Shown here: piece by piece, positions 1-10,812 of the stretch
Layout of the letters: each line of letters begins with the position of its first letter
How positions within the stretch are numbered: the first letter of the stretch is position 1
Source of the DNA: Paenibacillus sp.
GTDB taxonomy: Bacteria > Bacillota > Bacilli > Paenibacillales > YIM-B00363
Length of the DNA stretch: 64,000 bases
Direction of reading: 5' to 3'
Assembly (NCBI RefSeq): GCF_031177825.1
Contig: NZ_JAPSKE010000018.1
Coordinates: 43,151 to 107,150 of the forward strand
Translations under genes and position numbers: made by a program
The notes under the pieces: model-generated
The model's database searches: none
What the model saw: only the letters and a program-made list of their open reading frames with translations
What the model was told of the DNA's origin: nothing

Positions 1-1
1 G

Positions 2-214
2 CTCGTACGGCTCGCGCAAGCGCTAAAGGCGGAGGAGCGGTTGACCTGGCTGTTCGCGCAAGGCGCGTCGGAGTGCGAGCAGCCGCAGCTGCGCAGCTAC
101 TTCGCGCACCAGGCGGACCGGAACGGCGAGCGCTTGGAGGAGCTTACGAGAGTGTTGCAGGCTTATGCGGGAACGGCAAGCCCGACGCCGAGGAATGCGG
201 GGGTCTTCTCTTGA
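2..214 (+). CDS. 3' end of an unidentified coding region (truncated by window start)
   Basis: An open frame enters from the window edge and ends with TGA at 212-214. The 70 visible residues are helical and charged, without a motif I recognise. Codon choice (G/C in third position) matches the neighbouring genes, so it looks like real coding sequence. The stop overlaps the ATG of the downstream CotF-like gene (TGATG), which implies translational coupling. It may therefore be another spore coat component or a ferritin-like helical protein; this is inference from context only. Confidence 0.6.
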   Translation, partial: LVRLAQALKAEERLTWLFAQGASECEQPQLRSYFAHQADRNGERLEELTRVLQAYAGTASPTPRNAGVFS

Positions 215-1011
215 TGTATACGAATACCGTCGGTAGAGCCCAACCGATGCGCCGCGGGGAGGCGTCGGACCGCGTCTGGTCCGGGGTCATTCTCGCCGAG
301 CTGCGGCAAGCGGCGATCGGCTACACGGAAGCCGCGTTGGAGTCGACGTCGCCGGACGTCCGCCGCGTCTTCGAGCGGCTCGCGTACGATACGGCGCGGA
401 AGCACGAGCAGCTGACGGCGATTTTGCAGCAGAACCGGCTGCTCGAGCCGGCGTTCGCCGCGCCGGCCGAGGAGGTGCGGCGCGCGGCGGCGCAAGCGGC
501 CGAGACGGTCCGCTTGGCGAGGACGCTTCAAGCCGGACGCGCCGGAACGCCCGCAGCATCCGCCGCGGCGCCGACCGTCCCGCAGATGTCCTACGCGCCC
601 CGGAACCAAGGATACAGCCCGTACATGAACATGCAGCAGCCTCAGGCCCGGCCGCCGGAGTTCGCGCTTCCGCACAATATGCCGTTCGGCGGGCTGCCGG
701 GGGGCTCGTACGTGCCGCCGCAGCCGCAAGCGCAGCAGCCGTCGCAAGCGCAGCCGCAGTACGGCGCCGCGGGAACGACGGAAGCGCCGGCCCCGGAGCG
801 CGACCCGGAACCGGCCGTCTCGTCCGCGGTGCGCGAGGAGGCTTCGCTCGGGGCTGTCGCGCCGCCGGCGGCGGCATCGCCGACCGCCGAGCCGGCGCAC
901 GAAGCGCCCCCGACGGCGCCGCCGGCGCCGAAGCGAAGCGGCGGTCGCCGCGCGAAGGCGAGCCCGGCCGTCGAAGCCGCCGCGAACGATCCGGAGCAGC
1001 TGACGACATAA
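214..1011 (+). CDS. CotF-like spore coat protein with Pro/Ala/Gln-rich tail
   Basis: 265 residues starting at the ATG that overlaps the upstream stop codon; the longer open frame beginning at 73 would run through the upstream gene. Residues about 20-95 form the helical coat-F type domain (leucine- and alanine-rich helices with conserved Thr, Glu, Arg and His, including an LAYDTARKHEQL stretch). From about residue 120 onward the protein is low-complexity, rich in Pro, Ala, Gln and Tyr, then in Glu/Ala/Pro. Coat-F family proteins are usually under 200 residues, so the disordered tail is long. The expected role is assembly into the spore coat. A rho-independent terminator follows 20 bases after the stop. 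The domain assignment is by resemblance and fairly confident. Confidence 0.7.
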   Translation: MYTNTVGRAQPMRRGEASDRVWSGVILAELRQAAIGYTEAALESTSPDVRRVFERLAYDTARKHEQLTAILQQNRLLEPAFAAPAEEVRRAAAQAAETVRLARTLQAGRAGTPAASAAAPTVPQMSYAPRNQGYSPYMNMQQPQARPPEFALPHNMPFGGLPGGSYVPPQPQAQQPSQAQPQYGAAGTTEAPAPERDPEPAVSSAVREEASLGAVAPPAAASPTAEPAHEAPPTAPPAPKRSGGRRAKASPAVEAAANDPEQLTT

Positions 1012-1031
1012 GCGGGCAGCCGCCGCCATAT

Positions 1032-1070
1032 GCCCTGCGCAAGCTCTTCTTGAGCGCGCAGGGCTTATTT
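1032..1070 (+). terminator. Rho-independent terminator after the CotF-like gene
   Basis: GCCCTGCGC (1032-1040) pairs perfectly with GCGCAGGGC (1056-1064), with an inner GCTC/GAGC extension, followed by TTATTT. Confidence 0.75.
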
Positions 1071-1089
1071 GCGTTCATTTTCTGAATGT

Positions 1090-1118
1090 AACCGTTTCCC
1101 GATGGCCTCTGATATAAT
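1090..1118 (+). promoter_or_regulatory. Possible SigA promoter for the hydrolase-pectinesterase pair
   Basis: A consensus TATAAT lies at 1113-1118, 30 bases before the hydrolase start. The -35 region (about 1090-1095) is a poor match, so the promoter is tentative. Confidence 0.35.
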
Positions 1119-1147
1119 TGGGGAAAAGCTCGAATGGGGTGGAGCGA

Positions 1148-2185
1148 ATGGGGAGACAACTCGAGACGTACTTCCGCGAATTCATGAACGGCATACGAGC
1201 CGGGCATGCGTTCGATCCGGAAGCCGATCGGGAGCAGTGGAGAACCGCGGCCGTTGCGAGGCTCAAGGAGCTGTTGGGAGGATTTCCGGAGGAGAAGGCT
1301 CCGCTGGCGCCGGTCGCGACCGAATGCGTCGCGCTCGACGGATATACTCGGGAACGCGTCGAGATTACCACGTTCGAAGGATTGCGCATGCCGATGTACG
1401 TGCTGACCCCGGAGCGCGCGGAAGGGCCGCTTCCGGCCGTGATCGCCTGTCACGGACACGGCTACGGCGTCAAGGACATCGTCGGGCTCGAGCCGGACGG
1501 GTCGGAGCGGCGGGGCGATCCCGGGCTCCATAAGGATTTCGCCGTCGCCTTGGCGCGCCGCGGCTTCCTGGTGGTCGCGCCGGAGCTGCTCGGTTTCGGC
1601 GAACGCCGATTCGCGGAGGATGCCGCGGGCGGTCCGAAGGCGAACTCTTGCTTCCGCATCGCCGCGCATCTGCTGATGGCGGGGAAGACGCTGGCGGGGT
1701 ATCGGACGTTCGAGACGCTGCGAGCCGTCGACTATCTCGAGGGGCGGGCCGATGGCCGGGCGGACCGGGTCGGCATCATGGGCATCTCCGGCGGGGGACT
1801 GGTAGCCGCCTTCGCGGCTGCGGTCGACGAACGGCTTCGAGCCGCCGTCGTGAGCGGGTACGCGAACACGTTCCAAGGAAGCATCTTGGATCGGAATCAT
1901 TGCATCGACAATTACATCCCCGGCCTGTCGGCGGCGTTCGCGATGTCGGACGCGATCGGCTTGGTCGCGCCGAGGCCGCTCTTGATCGAGAGCGGCGACA
2001 AGGATAAGGTGTTCCCTCGCGGCCCGGCGATCGAGGCGTACGAAGCGCTTCGCGCGATTTATGCCGCGTACGGGGCGGAGGATCGGCTGCGGGCCGACTT
2101 CTTCTCAGGCGGGCACGAGATCGGCGGCGCGGTCGCTTACGATTGGCTGGCTTCGATGCTTGGGGACGGGGAGGAGGCGCCTTGA
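1148..2185 (+). CDS. Alpha/beta hydrolase, dienelactone hydrolase/acetyl esterase type
   Basis: 345 residues from ATG 1148, preceded by GGTGGAG; a TTG start at 1118 is possible but has no good ribosome site. The fold signature is visible: a strand followed by CHGHGYG (oxyanion region), the nucleophile elbow GISGGG with Ser as catalytic residue, an acidic residue in IESGDKDKV, and a late His in GGHEIGG. There is no signal peptide, so it should be cytoplasmic. The downstream pectinesterase begins inside its stop codon (overlapping ATG), so the two are translated together. Acting on de-esterification of imported plant cell-wall oligosaccharides is a reasonable inference, but the substrate is unknown. 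Confidence 0.75.
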   Translation: MGRQLETYFREFMNGIRAGHAFDPEADREQWRTAAVARLKELLGGFPEEKAPLAPVATECVALDGYTRERVEITTFEGLRMPMYVLTPERAEGPLPAVIACHGHGYGVKDIVGLEPDGSERRGDPGLHKDFAVALARRGFLVVAPELLGFGERRFAEDAAGGPKANSCFRIAAHLLMAGKTLAGYRTFETLRAVDYLEGRADGRADRVGIMGISGGGLVAAFAAAVDERLRAAVVSGYANTFQGSILDRNHCIDNYIPGLSAAFAMSDAIGLVAPRPLLIESGDKDKVFPRGPAIEAYEALRAIYAAYGAEDRLRADFFSGGHEIGGAVAYDWLASMLGDGEEAP

Positions 2186-3171
2186 TGATCGTCGTCGCGG
2201 CGGACGGGAGCGGCGACTTCCCGACGATCGGGGCCGCGGTCGACAGCTTGCCGGCGACGAGCGACCCGGCGACGATCGTCGTGCGTCCGGGGTTGTATCG
2301 GGAGAAGCTGTTCGTGACGAGGCCGAAGGTGCGGCTGCTCGGCTCGGGCGCGGAGCGGACGGTCGTCGCGTACGACGATTACGCGTTGAAGACGTTCCCG
2401 AACGGAGAGCCGTATCATACGTTTCACTCGTATACGGCTTATTTCGGCGGGGACGACTTCTTGGCGGAGGACCTGACGTTCGCGAATACGGCGGGGCCGG
2501 GCGAGAAGGTCGGCCAGGCGATCGCCGTGTACGCGGACGGCGATCGGGCGATATTCCGGCGGTGCCGGATCGTCGGCGCGCAGGATACGTTGTTTACCGG
2601 GCCGCTGCCGCCGGCGCCGGCGGGACGCGCCGCGTTCGGAGGGCCCGGCGACGTCTTCCCGCGGCGGCACGTGCGCCAGTATTACCGCGATTGCTATATC
2701 GAGGGGGACGTCGATTATATTTTCGGCTCGGCGACGGCGGTGTTTCGCGGGTGCGAGCTGTTTTCGCGGCGGCGCGCGTCGTCGGACGCCGCGTCGGGCG
2801 CGCCGAACGGCTGGATCGCCGCGCCGTCGACGCCGCGGGAAGCGGAGTACGGCTACGTCTTCTTGGACTGCGCGCTGACGGGCGACGCGCCTCCCGGCTC
2901 GGTGTTTCTCGGCCGGCCGTGGCGGGAGGACGCCGCCGCCGCCTTCGTCGGCTGCCGCATGAACGAGGCGATTGCGCCTGCGGGTTGGGACAACTGGGGC
3001 AAGCCGGAGCGGGAGGCGACCGTCCGGTTTCTGGAGGTCGGCGGCATCGGCCCCGGCGCCGATCCGTCCCGCCGCGTTCCGTGGGCGAGGCGGCTCGATG
3101 CGGCGGAGGCGGCGCGGTTCGCGCCGGGCCGCGTCTTGGCCGGGGGCGACGGGTGGAACCCCGAGGCGTGA
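2185..3171 (+). CDS. Pectinesterase (carbohydrate esterase family 8)
   Basis: 328 residues from the ATG overlapping the previous stop, with GAGGAGG seven bases upstream. Family motifs occur in order: ADGSGDFPTI near the N-terminus, QDTLF (first catalytic Asp), GDVDYIFG (second catalytic Asp) and GRPWRE (conserved Arg/Trp). The enzyme removes methyl esters from homogalacturonan, giving pectate and methanol. There is no signal peptide, so it probably acts on imported oligogalacturonides in the cytoplasm rather than on intact pectin. Its partner is the upstream hydrolase; no pectate lyase or transporter is next to it. Confidence 0.88.
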   Translation: MIVVAADGSGDFPTIGAAVDSLPATSDPATIVVRPGLYREKLFVTRPKVRLLGSGAERTVVAYDDYALKTFPNGEPYHTFHSYTAYFGGDDFLAEDLTFANTAGPGEKVGQAIAVYADGDRAIFRRCRIVGAQDTLFTGPLPPAPAGRAAFGGPGDVFPRRHVRQYYRDCYIEGDVDYIFGSATAVFRGCELFSRRRASSDAASGAPNGWIAAPSTPREAEYGYVFLDCALTGDAPPGSVFLGRPWREDAAAAFVGCRMNEAIAPAGWDNWGKPEREATVRFLEVGGIGPGADPSRRVPWARRLDAAEAARFAPGRVLAGGDGWNPEA

Positions 3172-3338
3172 GGGAGGGGCTGTCCTTAGGGGCGGCCTCT
3201 TTGTGTTCTCGCCTCGTCCCGCCCCTGACGCAGAACGCGGGAAGAGGGGACGTCCTTTTGCGTCCATCGTACGCACTTTGGGCGCGATTGGGTATTCTAA
3301 GGGAGCGTGCGAAGCCTGATTGAAGGGAGGGGACTACC

Positions 3339-3569
3339 ATGGACGACAAACGGCGCCACGAGCTCGAGCGGGTGCTCGAAGAGACGCTGCACGACGGCAT
3401 TAGGAACGAAAGGGAGCCGAATGCGAACGAGGAGGCGCGCGAGCGGATCAGCGCCCCGTACGAATACCGCATTCGCGCGGAGCGGGACCCGATCGCCGAG
3501 GAAACGAAAATCATCCGCGCGATGTCGAAGGAGCCGGACGGCAAGTACGACGATTATGCCAAATCATAG
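3339..3569 (+). CDS. Small hypothetical hydrophilic protein (76 aa)
   Basis: ATG at 3339 follows a good ribosome site (GAAGGGAGGGG). The product is strongly charged, rich in Arg, Glu and Asp, with no membrane segment, cysteine pair or recognised domain. It ends 3 bases before the pcrB promoter. Codon use matches neighbours, which supports a real gene. Function unknown. Confidence 0.65.
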   Translation: MDDKRRHELERVLEETLHDGIRNEREPNANEEARERISAPYEYRIRAERDPIAEETKIIRAMSKEPDGKYDDYAKS

Positions 3570-3571
3570 GT

Positions 3572-3600
3572 TTGACATGCCTTTGCGCCTCGTTTAGACT
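3572..3600 (+). promoter_or_regulatory. SigA-type promoter for pcrB-pcrA-ligA
   Basis: TTGACA (3572-3577), 17-base spacer, TAGACT (3595-3600). The leader of about 130 bases before pcrB contains a 7-bp hairpin (CCGTCTT 3694-3700 with AAGACGG 3704-3710) lacking a following T-run. Confidence 0.6.
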
Positions 3601-3737
3601 GGAAAAAGAAGAACAAATGTTTTCGTGTCTTTTCATGTTCAACGATTCAGAAAGTATGTCCTGCGGAGGGAATACCTGAATCGTCTCGGTAAACCGTCTT
3701 GCAAAGACGGCGAGGCCGTTTATCTTTGGGGGGCGTC

Positions 3738-4433
3738 ATGGTCGAGCGGATCGTCGAAGAATGGAAGCATGTTTTCAAGCTGGATCCGGAGAAGCGGATC
3801 GGCGATGAAGCGTTGGAAGCTTTATGTTTGTCCGGAACGGACGCCATCATGGTCGGAGGGTCGAGCGGGGTCACTTATGACGACACGGTCGACCTTTTGT
3901 CGCGCCTGCGCAGGTACGAATTGCCTTGCGCGCTCGAGGTGACGACGCTGGACGCGGTCGTGCCCGGGTTCGACGCGTATTTGATCCCGGTGGCGCTGAA
4001 CGCCGGCGACCCGAACTACCTTATCGGCCACCATATCGAGGCGTTGAAGCGGTACGGCAGTCTGCTGCCGAAGGAAGGGACGATCGCGGCCGAAGGGTAC
4101 GTGATCGCCAATCCGGATTGCGAGGCGGCGCGCGTCGCCGGAGCGAAGCCGGTCGACGAGGCGGACATCGTCGCGTATGCGAGGTTCGCCGACCGGCTGC
4201 TCCGGCTGCCGATCGTCTATATCGAATATTCCGGCGCGTTCGGCGACATGGAAGCGGTCGCCAGGGCTCGGGCGGCGCTGACGAACGGCGCGAGGCTGTT
4301 CTACGGCGGCGGCATCGACGGCGCGGAGAAGGCCGCGGCGGCGGCTCGGGCGGCGGATACGATCGTCGTCGGCAATATTATTTATCAATCTTTGGCTCGT
4401 GCGCTCGACACCGTTCGGGTTGTACAATCGTAG
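3738..4433 (+). CDS. pcrB: Heptaprenylglyceryl phosphate synthase, PcrB family
   Basis: 231 residues from ATG 3738, preceded by a G-rich ribosome site; an upstream start at 3699 in the same frame falls inside the leader hairpin and is less likely. TIM-barrel family features are visible: DPEK near the N-terminus, GGSSGVT (phosphate contact), EVTTLDAVVPGFDAYLIP, the YIEYSGAFGD motif and C-terminal FYGGGID phosphate-binding loop. The family joins a polyprenyl diphosphate to sn-glycerol-1-phosphate to make an archaeal-type ether lipid in Bacillales. It sits 54 bases upstream of pcrA, the conserved pcrB-pcrA-ligA arrangement. Confidence 0.92.
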   Translation: MVERIVEEWKHVFKLDPEKRIGDEALEALCLSGTDAIMVGGSSGVTYDDTVDLLSRLRRYELPCALEVTTLDAVVPGFDAYLIPVALNAGDPNYLIGHHIEALKRYGSLLPKEGTIAAEGYVIANPDCEAARVAGAKPVDEADIVAYARFADRLLRLPIVYIEYSGAFGDMEAVARARAALTNGARLFYGGGIDGAEKAAAAARAADTIVVGNIIYQSLARALDTVRVVQS

Positions 4434-4487
4434 GGTCGGGTTACGGGAGCATTTTCATAGATTTAGGGTAGAAAGGTTTGAGCGCTC

Positions 4488-6782
4488 ATGATAGATATTC
4501 TGGAAGCGGTGAAGAAGCTGAATCCGCGGCAGCGGCAGGCGGTCGAGGCGACGGACGGTCCGCTGCTCATTCTCGCGGGCGCGGGAAGCGGCAAGACGCG
4601 GGTGCTGACGCACCGGATCGCGTATTTGATCGGGCAGAAGAAGGTAGCGCCGTGGAGCATTCTGGCGATCACGTTCACGAACAAGGCGGCGCGGGAGATG
4701 CAGGATCGCGTCGGCAAGCTCGTCGGTCCGCAGGGGCAAGATATTTGGGTATCGACGTTCCACTCGATGTGCGTGCGCATTTTGCGGCGGGACATCGGAC
4801 GGATCGGCTTCTCGCAGAGCTTCTCGATTCTCGATTCCGGGGACCAGCTGTCGGTCATAAGGAATGTAATGAAGGACCTGAACATCGATACGAAGAAGTT
4901 CGAGCCCCGCGCCGTCCAAGCGGCGATCGGCAATGCGAAGAACGAGCTGATCGATCCGGCGAAATTCGAGCAGAACATCGGCGATTATTTCGACGGTCTC
5001 GTCGCCAAAGTGTATAAGAAGTATCAGGAGCGGCTCAAGGCGAACAACTCGCTCGACTTCGACGATCTGATCATGACGACGATCCGGTTGTTCAAGGAAG
5101 AGCCGCAGGTGTTGGAGTTTTACCAGAACAAGTTTCAATATATCCACGTGGACGAGTATCAAGATACGAACCGGGCGCAATATATGCTATGCCGCATGCT
5201 GGCGGACAAGCATCACCGCATCTGCGTCGTCGGCGACTCCGATCAGTCGATCTACAAGTGGAGGGGCGCGGATATCTCGAACATCCTCAACTTCGAGGAG
5301 GACTACCCGGAAGCGCAATCGATCCTGCTGGAGCAAAATTACCGCTCGACGGCCAACATCCTGAACGCCGCGAACGAAGTCATCAAAAACAATCCGGGCC
5401 GCAAGCCGAAAAATCTGTGGACGGACGCGGGCGAAGGCAATAAGATTCAGCTGTATTTGGCCGATTCGGAGCATGAAGAAGGCTACTTCATCGCCGGCAC
5501 GATCCGGAAAAATCGCAACGCGGGCAAGTCCTACGCGGATCATGCGATCTTGTACCGGACGAACGCGCAGTCGCGCGTCATCGAGGAAGTGCTGATCAAG
5601 TCGGACATCCCGTACCAGATCGTCGGCGGCGTGAAGTTCTACGATCGGAAAGAGATCAAGGACTTGCTCGCGTACTTGCGGCTGATCTCGAACCCGGACG
5701 ACGACATCTCGTTCGTGCGCGTCGTGAATGTGCCCAAGCGCGGCATCGGCGACACGACGATCGACAAGCTCGGCGCGGCCGCGGCCGCTCGCGGGGTGTC
5801 GATGTACGCGATGATCGACGGCATCGGGCAGGTGGACGTGACGGGGCGGGCGGCGACCGCGCTGCGGGAGTTTAAGGAAATCATCGATAATTTATCCCGC
5901 ATGGTCGAATATTTGTCCGTCACGGAGCTGACCGAGAAGACGCTGGAGCTGACGGAATATCGAATGGAGCTGCAGCGGGAGAACACGTTGGAGTCGAAGG
6001 CAAGGCTCGAAAATATCGACGAATTCCTGTCCGTCACGCAGGACTTCGAGAAGCGCAACGAGGACAAGTCGCTCGTGTCGTTCCTTACGGACCTTGCGCT
6101 CATCGCCGACATCGATTCGATGAACAACGATCCGGAGGAAGGCAATGACGCGGTCGTGCTCATGACGATGCACAGCGCGAAGGGACTGGAGTTCCCGGTC
6201 GTGTTCATCGCCGGCATGGAGGAGAACGTATTCCCGCACAGCCGGTCGGCGAACGATCCGGAGGAGCTCGAGGAGGAGCGACGGCTAGCGTACGTCGGCA
6301 TCACCCGCGCCGAGAAAGAGCTGTTCCTGACGTGCGCGCGCATGCGGACGTTGTTCGGACGGACGGCGGCGAACGGACCGTCGCGATTCCTGCAGGAAAT
6401 TCCGGAGGAGTACAAGGAAGTGGTGTCCCCGGGACGGCCGACGTTCGGCACGCGGCCGAGCGGCTTCGGCAGCGGCTTCGGCGGCTCGTCGTTCGGCAGC
6501 GGGCCGAGAGGCGGCGGGTCGTCGGCGCTCGGCGACGCGGCGAAGAGCGCCTTCACGGCGGGTCCGCCGCGCGTGACGAAGACGCAGCCGACGTTCGCCG
6601 GAGGCAGCGCCGCGGGCGCCGACTTCGCGCCGGGCGACAAGGTCGCCCACGGCAAGTGGGGGACGGGCACGGTCGTGTCGGTGCGCGGGGACGGCGACGA
6701 CAAGGAGCTGCAGATCGCATTCCCGGCGCCGGTCGGCGTGAAGAAGCTGCTGTCGCGGTTCGCGCCGATCACGAAGGTGTAG
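4488..6782 (+). CDS. pcrA: ATP-dependent DNA helicase PcrA (UvrD/Rep superfamily 1)
   Basis: 764 residues, usual family length. Helicase motifs appear in order: Q-motif region LNPRQRQAV, Walker A GAGSGKT (31-37), DEYQDTN (motif II), [13 protein letters not shown] (III), QNYRS (IV), and [18 protein letters not shown] then [11 protein letters not shown] (V-VI). The C-terminal tail is Gly/Ser-rich, then a Tudor-like segment ([19 protein letters not shown]) that in this family contacts RNA polymerase. It unwinds DNA in repair, rolling-circle replication and transcription-conflict resolution. A terminator follows 20 bases after the stop, so ligA may also depend on readthrough or its own promoter. 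Confidence 0.97.
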   Translation: MIDILEAVKKLNPRQRQAVEATDGPLLILAGAGSGKTRVLTHRIAYLIGQKKVAPWSILAITFTNKAAREMQDRVGKLVGPQGQDIWVSTFHSMCVRILRRDIGRIGFSQSFSILDSGDQLSVIRNVMKDLNIDTKKFEPRAVQAAIGNAKNELIDPAKFEQNIGDYFDGLVAKVYKKYQERLKANNSLDFDDLIMTTIRLFKEEPQVLEFYQNKFQYIHVDEYQDTNRAQYMLCRMLADKHHRICVVGDSDQSIYKWRGADISNILNFEEDYPEAQSILLEQNYRSTANILNAANEVIKNNPGRKPKNLWTDAGEGNKIQLYLADSEHEEGYFIAGTIRKNRNAGKSYADHAILYRTNAQSRVIEEVLIKSDIPYQIVGGVKFYDRKEIKDLLAYLRLISNPDDDISFVRVVNVPKRGIGDTTIDKLGAAAAARGVSMYAMIDGIGQVDVTGRAATALREFKEIIDNLSRMVEYLSVTELTEKTLELTEYRMELQRENTLESKARLENIDEFLSVTQDFEKRNEDKSLVSFLTDLALIADIDSMNNDPEEGNDAVVLMTMHSAKGLEFPVVFIAGMEENVFPHSRSANDPEELEEERRLAYVGITRAEKELFLTCARMRTLFGRTAANGPSRFLQEIPEEYKEVVSPGRPTFGTRPSGFGSGFGGSSFGSGPRGGGSSALGDAAKSAFTAGPPRVTKTQPTFAGGSAAGADFAPGDKVAHGKWGTGTVVSVRGDGDDKELQIAFPAPVGVKKLLSRFAPITKV

Positions 6783-6800
6783 CGGATAGAAGCATCCAAG

Positions 6801-6829
6801 AATAGCGAACAGCGATGTTCGCTATTTTT
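6801..6829 (+). terminator. Rho-independent terminator after pcrA
   Basis: AATAGCGAAC (6801-6810) pairs perfectly with GTTCGCTATT (6817-6826) around a 6-base loop, followed by T residues. Confidence 0.8.
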
Positions 6830-6851
6830 GCGGAAAGCGCGGCGGAAATAA

Positions 6852-8960
<2,109 letters not shown>

Positions 8961-8965
8961 CAGAA

Positions 8966-9015
8966 AGCCGCGGGAGCGAGGGTTCCGACACCCATGCTCC
9001 CGCGGCTCTTTTTTA
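8966..9015. terminator. Terminator between convergent ligA and the minus-strand hydrolase
   Basis: AGCCGCGGGAGC (8966-8977) pairs perfectly with GCTCCCGCGGCT (8996-9007), followed by CTTTTTTTA on the + strand. It lies between the two stop codons and may act in both directions. Confidence 0.85.
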
Positions 9016-10722
9016 GCTCTGCTTCGAAATCCAAGCCGCGATGTCGTCGATGACGTCCTGCGATACGGCGCCGGGCACGTTGTACTCCCCGAGCGTCCCC
9101 GCCCCGGGACCGTCATAGTCGACGAAGAAATGATTCAAGCCGGGATACAGCTTATACGTTACGCCGTCCCGCTCTCCGAAGATCTCCTTGTACATCGCGA
9201 AGTCCTTCTCCGCATACACTTGGAAGTCATCCTCGCCCTGCAGGACGAGCACCGGCTTCTTCAGCTCCTCGACATAGGCGGGGAGGTCGAAAGCGTCCAT
9301 CTCCTTGAAGTAATAGGCCGGGAAACCGAAGACCGAACGGTTCTTCGCCTCGTCGTCGGTCATTGCGGCAACGCTTTGCGCTTTCTTGTACTCCGCTTCG
9401 ATGGAATTCAGGTTCGCCTGCTTCGCGGGGTCCGCGTCGTCCATCGCCTCGATGAACGCCATATTCTGATCGTAGATGAGCTCCCATAGCGTGCGCGGGG
9501 AGCCGGCGAGCAGCACCAAGCCGGCGAAGTCGCCGCCTTCGGCGTCGATGCGAGGCGCGAGCATGCCGCCTTGGCTGTGGCCGATCACATACACCTGCGA
9601 CGCGTCGATGCGCCCGTCCCGCTTGAGCAGCTCGGCCGCGGCGACGGCGTCGTCGACCGATTCCTCCGCGACGGTGATGGCGGCCGCTTCCTCCGGCGTG
9701 AACTTGTCGCCGTAGGCGTACGTCCGCTTGTCGTACCGCAGCACGGCGATGCCTTGCTGCGCCAAGCCCCAAGCGAGATCGCGGAACGGCGCATAAGCGC
9801 CTGCCGTCTCGTTCCGATCGCTCGGGCCGGAGCCTTGGACGAGCACGACGGCCGGCACCGGCCCTTCCGCCGCCGCCGGCAGCGTCAACGTGCCGCCTAA
9901 TTCGTAAGCGGTGCCGGCTCCGACGACGACCTCCTCCTCGACGACGGAGGCGGGCGCCGCCGCCTCCGTCGCGGCCGGCTGCAGCAGCAGGCCGACCAAT
10001 CGCCGCTCCCCATTAATCGCTAGGGAAACTTTGAAGTTCATACGATCGAAGGCGGCGACCGCTTCGACGCCGAGCGTCTCCGCGTCCAGCGGCGCCGTCT
10101 GCGCGGACTTGACGCCGAGGAACGCGCCGGCGATCGGCGCCGCGTCGTCCCACCCGGCCGCGAGCGCTTCGACCGGGACGGCCGCCTTCAGCTCGTCCGC
10201 GAACCACTCGTCGGACAGCTGTTGATAGCTGCCGTCGACCAGGAGAGAGACAATGTCCGCGACGAGCGCCTTCGGGTCGAGCGCGCCGCCACGAACCTCG
10301 GCCGCTTTCACGTCATCCCGGTATGCCGTCTCGAAGCCGAGCACGGTCTCGAAGAAAGACAGCGGTACGAAGACGCGGTTCTGAACGACGGCGGAAGCGG
10401 GGGCGAAGACCGTCTCCCGTCCGTTGACGGTCGCCGCGGCCGTCCCGGCTCGGAACGTTACGTTCACGTCCGGCGAGGACAGGCCGACCTCGTAGGTATC
10501 GGCGTCGAACGAGACACGGAAGCCGATTCGTTCGGCGGCGGCCCGAATCGGGACGAGGACGTTGCCGGCTTCTTCGTAAGGCCGCGCCTCCGCGAACGTC
10601 AATGCGTTTCCGTTCACCCACATGGAGACCGGAGAGCGGCTGTCCGCCGCGGCGGCCGGAACGGCGTTCGCGAGCAGGGCGAGAGCGGCGGCGGAGGCCG
10701 CGAGTCGTTTCATTTTCATCAT
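9013..10722 (-). CDS. Secreted copper-amine-oxidase-N domain / DUF3887 / alpha-beta hydrolase fusion
   Basis: 569 residues from the first of two ATGs (MMKMKR), seven bases after AAGGAGG. A signal peptide (basic start, Ala/Leu core, cleavage near AAAADS at about 25) is followed by a copper amine oxidase N-terminal-like wall-associated domain (about 30-145, LVPIRAAAERIGF), a DUF3887-like domain (about 155-260), and a serine hydrolase domain whose nucleophile is in GHSQGGML, with a late Asp in LQGEDDFQV and His in PGLNHFF. It should hydrolyse an ester or peptide outside the membrane; the substrate is unknown. It stands alone, convergent with ligA and divergent from the response regulator gene. 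Confidence 0.82.
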   Translation of the reverse strand: MMKMKRLAASAAALALLANAVPAAAADSRSPVSMWVNGNALTFAEARPYEEAGNVLVPIRAAAERIGFRVSFDADTYEVGLSSPDVNVTFRAGTAAATVNGRETVFAPASAVVQNRVFVPLSFFETVLGFETAYRDDVKAAEVRGGALDPKALVADIVSLLVDGSYQQLSDEWFADELKAAVPVEALAAGWDDAAPIAGAFLGVKSAQTAPLDAETLGVEAVAAFDRMNFKVSLAINGERRLVGLLLQPAATEAAAPASVVEEEVVVGAGTAYELGGTLTLPAAAEGPVPAVVLVQGSGPSDRNETAGAYAPFRDLAWGLAQQGIAVLRYDKRTYAYGDKFTPEEAAAITVAEESVDDAVAAAELLKRDGRIDASQVYVIGHSQGGMLAPRIDAEGGDFAGLVLLAGSPRTLWELIYDQNMAFIEAMDDADPAKQANLNSIEAEYKKAQSVAAMTDDEAKNRSVFGFPAYYFKEMDAFDLPAYVEELKKPVLVLQGEDDFQVYAEKDFAMYKEIFGERDGVTYKLYPGLNHFFVDYDGPGAGTLGEYNVPGAVSQDVIDDIAAWISKQS

Positions 10723-10812
10723 CGATGTTCCTCCTTGTTCATGAAACCTCTTAAGTAGTACGATAGGGGAAGATGTAAAGTTCCTGTCAACTACGGGTGG
10801 AAGGGGATAACG

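Noticed and set aside
287..1900. Long minus-strand frame opposite CotF-like and hydrolase genes
   Set aside because: Arg/Pro/Ala-rich shadow of high-GC coding sequence, without domains.
3694..3710. Hairpin in the pcrB leader as a riboswitch
   Set aside because: Only a 7-bp stem without a T-run or a recognised aptamer pattern.
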